Source of the DNA: a bacterium
GTDB taxonomy: Bacteria > UBP14 > UBA6098
DNA: 9,581 nt
Reading direction: 5' to 3'
NCBI GenBank assembly: GCA_030642425.1
Contig: DAOWNU010000043.1
Span: forward strand, 1 to 9,581
In this document: one piece after another, positions 8,001-9,581 of the stretch
Layout of the letters: each line of letters opens with the position of its first letter
Numbering within the stretch: position 1 is the stretch's first letter
Translations under genes and position numbers: made by a program
Notes under the pieces: generated by a model
What the model saw: only the letters and a program-made list of their open reading frames with translations
Told to the model about the DNA's origin: nothing
The model's database searches: none

Positions 8001-9184
8001 CTTCCATCTCCGACGACTCGGCGGCGGACGCTTTCGAGACTCACTTATTCGCCATGGGCCTGACTGTCCGGCGGGTGGATTATCTTCCGCCGCTCGATTC
8101 GCTCTGGCAATACGAGCTTGTAATTTATTCGGCGGGCGGCAGCTCGGACTCGGCGGTTTGCAGTCCACATGTGGGCGGCAGCCTTCTCGATTGTCGCCGC
8201 GCGGGGATAAAGCTTCTTATCGAGGGCGGTGAACTGGCTTATGAATACCATGATGCTGGCAACACGCCGGTTCTCGATTCGCTCCTGATGATTAGCGGAT
8301 GGCACGGCGACGACCCCGGAACGGGCGGCCTTACTTTGGTTATCGACCCGGAAACCGCCTACCCGCTTGCCCACAATCCCGACACGCCGCCAAGAAATAT
8401 TATAACGCGCACAATCAACCCCATGTGGGATTACGAGTATTTCGACAACGTCGTCCCCGGGGCTTCCAGCGTCCTGTATTATCCCGGAACGGCATCCTGG
8501 GGAACTGTGACCTACTATGCCGATTCGGCCTGCGCGGGCGCGCACAGGATTGCCCATTTCTTTTTCAAGTATGACGACGCTTTGACGACGCCCAATGCCA
8601 ACAGAATGGTGCTTTCAAATGCTGTCGAGTGGCTTCGCCCGCCCGATTTCGAGCATGGTGTTCTTCTCGCGAAGGCCTGGGTTCCGGGCGGCGAATCCGG
8701 CGATATCGATGTTTTCGGCGGGGGCGATTCGACGGTCACGCAGGCGGACGGCCGATTTAGACTCCAGTTCGTTCCGGGAACTTATTCGATAGATTTTTCG
8801 GCTCCGCATATTGTGGATACGACATTTGTAGGAATAACTCTCGCGCCTGCGGAGGTTAGATCGGGCGATATTTTCGTTTTGCGGGTTTTCGGGGATATCG
8901 GAGAAATTCCGAAGCCGGACGAGTTTGCGCTGACCGGGGTCTATCCGAATCCATTTAACGGCCGGGTTGCATTCGATATTCAGGCACCGGGAGAATGCGA
9001 GGTCCTGTTGAGGATTTTCGATATCAACGGCCGCATTGTTCATTCGAGAAAGAGGGAGTTTTCCGGTTCGGCGAGCATGATTTGGGATACCGGGTCCGGA
9101 ATTTCCCTTCCCAGCGGAATATATTTTTACCGGCTGTCCGTTCGGGATAGGGAGTTTTCGGGGAAAGTTCTTCTTGTGAAATAA
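5042..9184 (+). CDS. Secreted gingipain-type cysteine peptidase (family C25) with T9SS sorting domain
   Basis: The 1380-residue product begins with a signal peptide (MKNRTS, hydrophobic to about residue 20). A C25-like propeptide region follows (about 25-205), with GPKIP at 67-71 and LRGHR at 143-147. The peptidase domain spans about 214-545: LLIVGD at 276-281, D-I-A-C-GRFS near 314-321, YSGHG with catalytic His415, SNAC with nucleophile Cys448, and ILGDPSL near 534-540. The 33-residue His-Cys spacing equals that of P. gingivalis RgpB (His211/Cys244). Then come two or three Ig-like domains (about 546-810), carboxypeptidase-regulatory-like modules (about 812-900 and 905-982), a Rossmann/GATase-like domain (about 983-1200), another regulatory-like module (about 1205-1285) and the T9SS type A sorting domain (about 1294-1380). 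It should cross the inner membrane by Sec and the outer membrane by T9SS, with the propeptide removed on activation. P1 specificity cannot be told from the sequence. It follows the giant repeat gene by 84 bp. Confidence 0.93.
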   Translation: MKNRTSYLLISALFISVCFGEIAISESSASGFTAAFLSSDIVIKPSANNGFIELDMADCAIGGELGGPKIPIYKYLIELPDEGEFEVIISTFSERKISLDAPPVPRQRPRFKNKFDFQFEYRPELYSDRSFEPIVEIKELGVLRGHRLAELVIRPIEYYPDNGGLILRKNIHFRVEYSRSLQPVQRRLHAPWAEELLFGSLLIPTEVPRIFDLPPHYLILTDDTFTPLLGDFVEFKEQQGYIVTVASVDTIGSTDITIRNFVQDSYTDWPDPPDYLLIVGDVDRVPSHIISTMGDSYPTDQFYITVDGPDYFPDIACGRFSVETPTELQAIIEKTIAFAHFDFTATDWLRHFVLPACGADGDYELCMGTQRYVSSMHLPPADYDVDTIFAYYGGTSAELIAAINAGAAVVDYSGHGEESGWNNPSVQVSDLAGLTNEGKFGLVISNACLTNKFNHTFPCFGEGWIRLPNKGAVAFIAGSSTTLWDEDDWWQRAVFDAVFDSAYSFAASFMYRGCLEVELRGSPDAEYYFRIYHILGDPSLSFYWGEPDSFAVDIPEIVPLGMSSVDIDAPESTIVSVWTPSGPRGSAYSIGGTAHIPFHPVPSIADTATVYCWRPNFFIPIWDQIPIIPLVEYTITPESLIVSEPGSVTVFVAETSGVPIVGATIIIEGLTILDSMVTPVSGEVVFRFTPPYAETLTIRGYNPDSGIILFETLPVVGGLPFEPVAIEAGSPSAHVDDSLAVGFAGFIHFDMPSYPCEWRIEGYGIDTSGSASDSQTVWIEPSSQGTITLRTVKEGYAIARTFIRSAICRGPFDGTLTDTSGTIFASGVQVDLYPAGTDTSGIAPTASAVSNSSGDFDVAGPIVCAEYDLYARGFGWSDTVISGFIHHADGGYDIGLNPAPAGSLTITISDLAGSPVNAEIILLRSDGSIVGYALGDNLAVGRLPHFDYNLLVSSREFAVSRSTISLLSADSTVEIRLSPAYANVLLSSISDDSAADAFETHLFAMGLTVRRVDYLPPLDSLWQYELVIYSAGGSSDSAVCSPHVGGSLLDCRRAGIKLLIEGGELAYEYHDAGNTPVLDSLLMISGWHGDDPGTGGLTLVIDPETAYPLAHNPDTPPRNIITRTINPMWDYEYFDNVVPGASSVLYYPGTASWGTVTYYADSACAGAHRIAHFFFKYDDALTTPNANRMVLSNAVEWLRPPDFEHGVLLAKAWVPGGESGDIDVFGGGDSTVTQADGRFRLQFVPGTYSIDFSAPHIVDTTFVGITLAPAEVRSGDIFVLRVFGDIGEIPKPDEFALTGVYPNPFNGRVAFDIQAPGECEVLLRIFDINGRIVHSRKREFSGSASMIWDTGSGISLPSGIYFYRLSVRDREFSGKVLLVK
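5681..6676 (+). other. C25 catalytic domain with His-Cys dyad
   Basis: This part of the protease gene encodes residues about 214-545. The catalytic histidine codon is at 6284-6286 (YSGHGEESGW) and the nucleophilic cysteine codon at 6383-6385 (VISNACLTNKF). Both match the C25 signatures G-H-G and S-x-A/N-C. No frameshift or loss of a catalytic residue is visible, so the enzyme is predicted active. Confidence 0.9.
7988..8632 (+). other. GATase/ThuA-like Rossmann domain inside the protease
   Basis: Residues about 983-1197 begin with NVLLSSISDDS, then an amphipathic helix and a GLTVRRVDYLP strand, followed by YELVIYSAGG, then CRRAGIKLLIEGGELAYEY. This is the alternating beta-alpha pattern of class I glutamine-amidotransferase-like folds, where the GG-containing strand precedes the nucleophile elbow; here the elbow position reads EGGELAY with no cysteine. 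It is therefore probably a non-catalytic binding domain. The fold call is pattern-based and needs a structure prediction. Confidence 0.5.
8921..9181 (+). other. T9SS type A C-terminal sorting domain
   Basis: The last ~87 residues carry the hallmark pattern: E-F-A-L-T-G-V-YPNPFNG (YPNPFN at residues 1301-1306), a V-x-L-x-I-F-DINGRIV strand-turn-strand, a W-D-T-G turn, LPSGIYFYRLSV, and a short final strand KVLLVK. This is the Por secretion tail recognised by the T9SS; it is normally removed during or after outer-membrane translocation. It implies that the genome encodes a T9SS elsewhere. Confidence 0.92.
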
Positions 9185-9199
9185 GTATGGGAAAAATGT

Positions 9200-9252
9200 C
9201 AAATACCAAAATCCAAATGCCAAATGAAGCTCAAAGCTCAAATGACAAAGGA
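9200..9252 (+). repeat. Heptamer array 1 (CAAATGN-type)
   Basis: Seven-base units start at 9200 (CAAATAC), 9207 (CAAAATC), 9214 (CAAATGC), 9221 (CAAATGA), then after four extra bases AGCT at 9232 (CAAAGCT), 9239 (CAAATGA) and 9246 (CAAAGGA). The strict 7-nt phase, apart from the one +4 offset, marks a degenerate short-tandem heptamer element, noncoding in nature. Antisense reading frames through it are artefacts of its periodicity. Confidence 0.7.
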
Positions 9253-9264
9253 ATAAGGCAAAAA

Positions 9265-9292
9265 GTAATAGGTAAAAGGTAATAGGTAATAG
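9265..9292 (+). repeat. Heptamer array 2 (GTAATAG x4)
   Basis: Four head-to-tail heptamers in perfect phase: GTAATAG (9265), GTAAAAG (9272), GTAATAG (9279), GTAATAG (9286). One unit differs by one base. It follows array 1 through a 12-base A-rich joint and belongs to the same 7-nt repeat cluster, with a different unit. Confidence 0.75.
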
Positions 9293-9310
9293 CGCCCCGC
9301 CGCACCATCT

Positions 9311-9362
9311 CTGGATTCCCGCTCCCCGCTTACGCGAGAATAAGCTTCGCGGAAATGAGGGG
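9311..9362. repeat. GC-rich REP-like inverted repeat
   Basis: A short GC-rich island in AT-rich repeats starts with CTGGATTCCCGC and ends with GCGGAAATGAGG, imperfectly complementary ends. Inside it, alternative stems can form: CGCGA (9333-9337) with TCGCG (9347-9351), GCTTA (9328-9332) with TAAGC (9341-9345), and CCCC (9324-9327) with GGGG (9359-9362). It resembles the widespread REP/MITE-type repeat that reads GGATTCCCGC...GCGGGAATGA. No T-run follows, so it is not a classical terminator, though a stem here could protect or end the protease transcript. Confidence 0.5.
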
Positions 9363-9378
9363 TCGAGTGTGGGGTGGA

Positions 9379-9447
9379 ATTAGACATTCGACATTAGGGC
9401 TTCATTAGGATTTAGGGCTTTATCATTAGGATTTTTTAGATTTAGGG
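9379..9447 (-). repeat. Heptamer array 3 (ATTAGGG-type), inverted relative to array 1
   Basis: Units ATTAGAC (9379), ATTCGAC (9386), ATTAGGG (9393), then after a four-base offset ATTAGGA (9404), TTTAGGG (9411), ATTAGGA (9425) and TTTAGGG (9441). Read on the minus strand the units are CCTAATG- or GTCGAAT-like and contain CTAATGAAGC, which matches CAAATGAAGC of array 1, including the extra AAGC at the +4 offset. This supports the same element type in opposite orientation. The superficial likeness to telomeric TTTAGGG is coincidental. Confidence 0.6.
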
Positions 9448-9468
9448 TGCGTTGCAATAAGTGGGTCT
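9446..9468 (+). mobile_element. Possible left end of an IS1-like element
   Basis: The sequence GGTGCGTTGCAATAAGTGGG starts where heptamer array 3 stops and lies 36 bases before the zinc-ribbon ATG. IS1-family ends begin with GG and carry a G-T/C-TGC-A/C-A core (recalled from the family, not searched), so this could be the left terminal inverted repeat, with the IS inserted in the repeat array. The right end and the target duplication would lie outside the window, so this cannot be confirmed here. Confidence 0.25.
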
Positions 9469-9473
9469 CGAAT

Positions 9474-9477
9474 GAGG
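9474..9477 (+). promoter_or_regulatory. Ribosome binding site of the zinc-ribbon frame
   Basis: GAGG lies four bases before the ATG at 9482, slightly close but usable as a Shine-Dalgarno sequence. An in-frame TGA at 9473-9475 overlaps it, so the frame cannot start further upstream. Confidence 0.4.
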
Positions 9478-9481
9478 CCTA

Positions 9482-9581
9482 ATGAATTACTTGCAAATAA
9501 GTTATAAAGAGTTATATTCGTGTCATGAGAAGAACAAAAAAAAACGATGTCCCTTTTGTGACAGCCTCCGCACCAAGCGCA
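9482..9581 (+). CDS. Zinc-ribbon protein, possible IS1-like transposase (3' partial)
   Basis: The frame from ATG 9482 stays open to the window end and gives 33 residues: MNYLQISYKELYSCHE, then a KNKKK run and RCPFCDSLRTKR. C-P-x-C followed by a basic segment is the first half of a zinc ribbon, as found at the N-terminus of several DDE transposases (IS1 InsA, IS1595 and others) and some DNA-binding proteins. A GAGG site precedes the start. The bases just upstream, from 9446 (GGTGCGTTGCAATAAGT), resemble an IS1-family end, which favours the transposase reading. With so few codons and no second cysteine pair visible, the family cannot be fixed. A competing frame from ATG 9525 looks less protein-like. 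Confidence 0.5.
   Translation, partial: MNYLQISYKELYSCHEKNKKKRCPFCDSLRTKR

Noticed and set aside
9024..9241. Antisense frames reaching from the heptamer array into the protease 3' end
   Set aside because: Their residues (such as FELHLAFGFWYL) arise from the 7-nt periodicity of array 1 and the shadow of the sorting domain. They have no start signal or family likeness.
9379..9447. Telomere-like TTTAGGG repeats
   Set aside because: Units are degenerate, mixed with ATTAGAC and ATTCGAC, and short. They fit a bacterial intergenic heptamer element, not a telomere.
9536..9563. Minus-strand terminator: TGTC/GACA stem followed by nine T
   Set aside because: The stem has only four pairs (five or so with a mismatch) and the bases are better explained by Lys codons of the zinc-ribbon frame. 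It remains possible only if a minus-strand gene lies beyond the window.
9525..9581. Alternative frame from ATG 9525 (MRRTKKNDVPFV...)
   Set aside because: It is open to the edge but has a poor, distant GA-rich site and no motif, while the overlapping frame from 9482 encodes a CPxC zinc ribbon.

Overview
The window is dominated by two very large, same-strand genes for exported proteins, followed by about 300 bp of repeat-rich intergenic DNA and the first codons of a third gene. A gingipain-type (family C25) protease carrying a type IX secretion (T9SS) C-terminal sorting domain points to the FCB superphylum (Bacteroidota/Fibrobacterota and related candidate phyla such as Cloacimonadota, Zixibacteria, Marinimicrobia or WOR-3-like lineages). 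The intermediate GC content and the heptamer-type intergenic repeats favour an uncultivated candidate phylum over a classical Bacteroides-like genome. That assignment is inference; no rRNA or marker gene is present.

Region 1 (1-4957): the 3' part of a giant repeat protein. It is open from the left edge, so its true start lies upstream; 1651 residues are visible. It is built almost entirely of 75-86-residue beta-rich repeats related to the divergent InlB B-repeat type. Three blocks can be distinguished: four complete A repeats (plus one cut off), then five tandem copies of an alternating two-module unit (B1-B2, ten modules), then four C repeats, and finally a ~145-residue terminal beta module. 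The protein is strikingly poor in lysine (two in the first 1254 visible residues). It has no recognisable enzyme domain and is best read as a surface or extracellular adhesin/stalk-like protein.

Region 2 (4958-5041): an 84-bp spacer holding a short dyad and a clear Shine-Dalgarno sequence.

Region 3 (5042-9184): a 1380-residue secreted cysteine peptidase. In order it has a signal peptide, C25 propeptide, C25 catalytic domain (His415, Cys448), Ig-like domains, carboxypeptidase-regulatory-like modules, a Rossmann/GATase-like domain, a last regulatory-like module and a T9SS type A sorting domain. The two genes may be co-transcribed. A T9SS protease next to a giant repeat protein suggests a cell-surface module for adhesion and/or proteolysis or surface-protein maturation, but this link is inferred only from position.

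Region 4 (9185-9481): noncoding. It contains three arrays of degenerate 7-nt repeats, the first and third apparently inverted relative to each other around a GC-rich REP-like hairpin. Region 5 (about 9446-9581): a short frame from 9482 to the window end encodes a CPxC zinc-ribbon start, possibly the transposase of an IS1-like element whose left end would lie near 9446.
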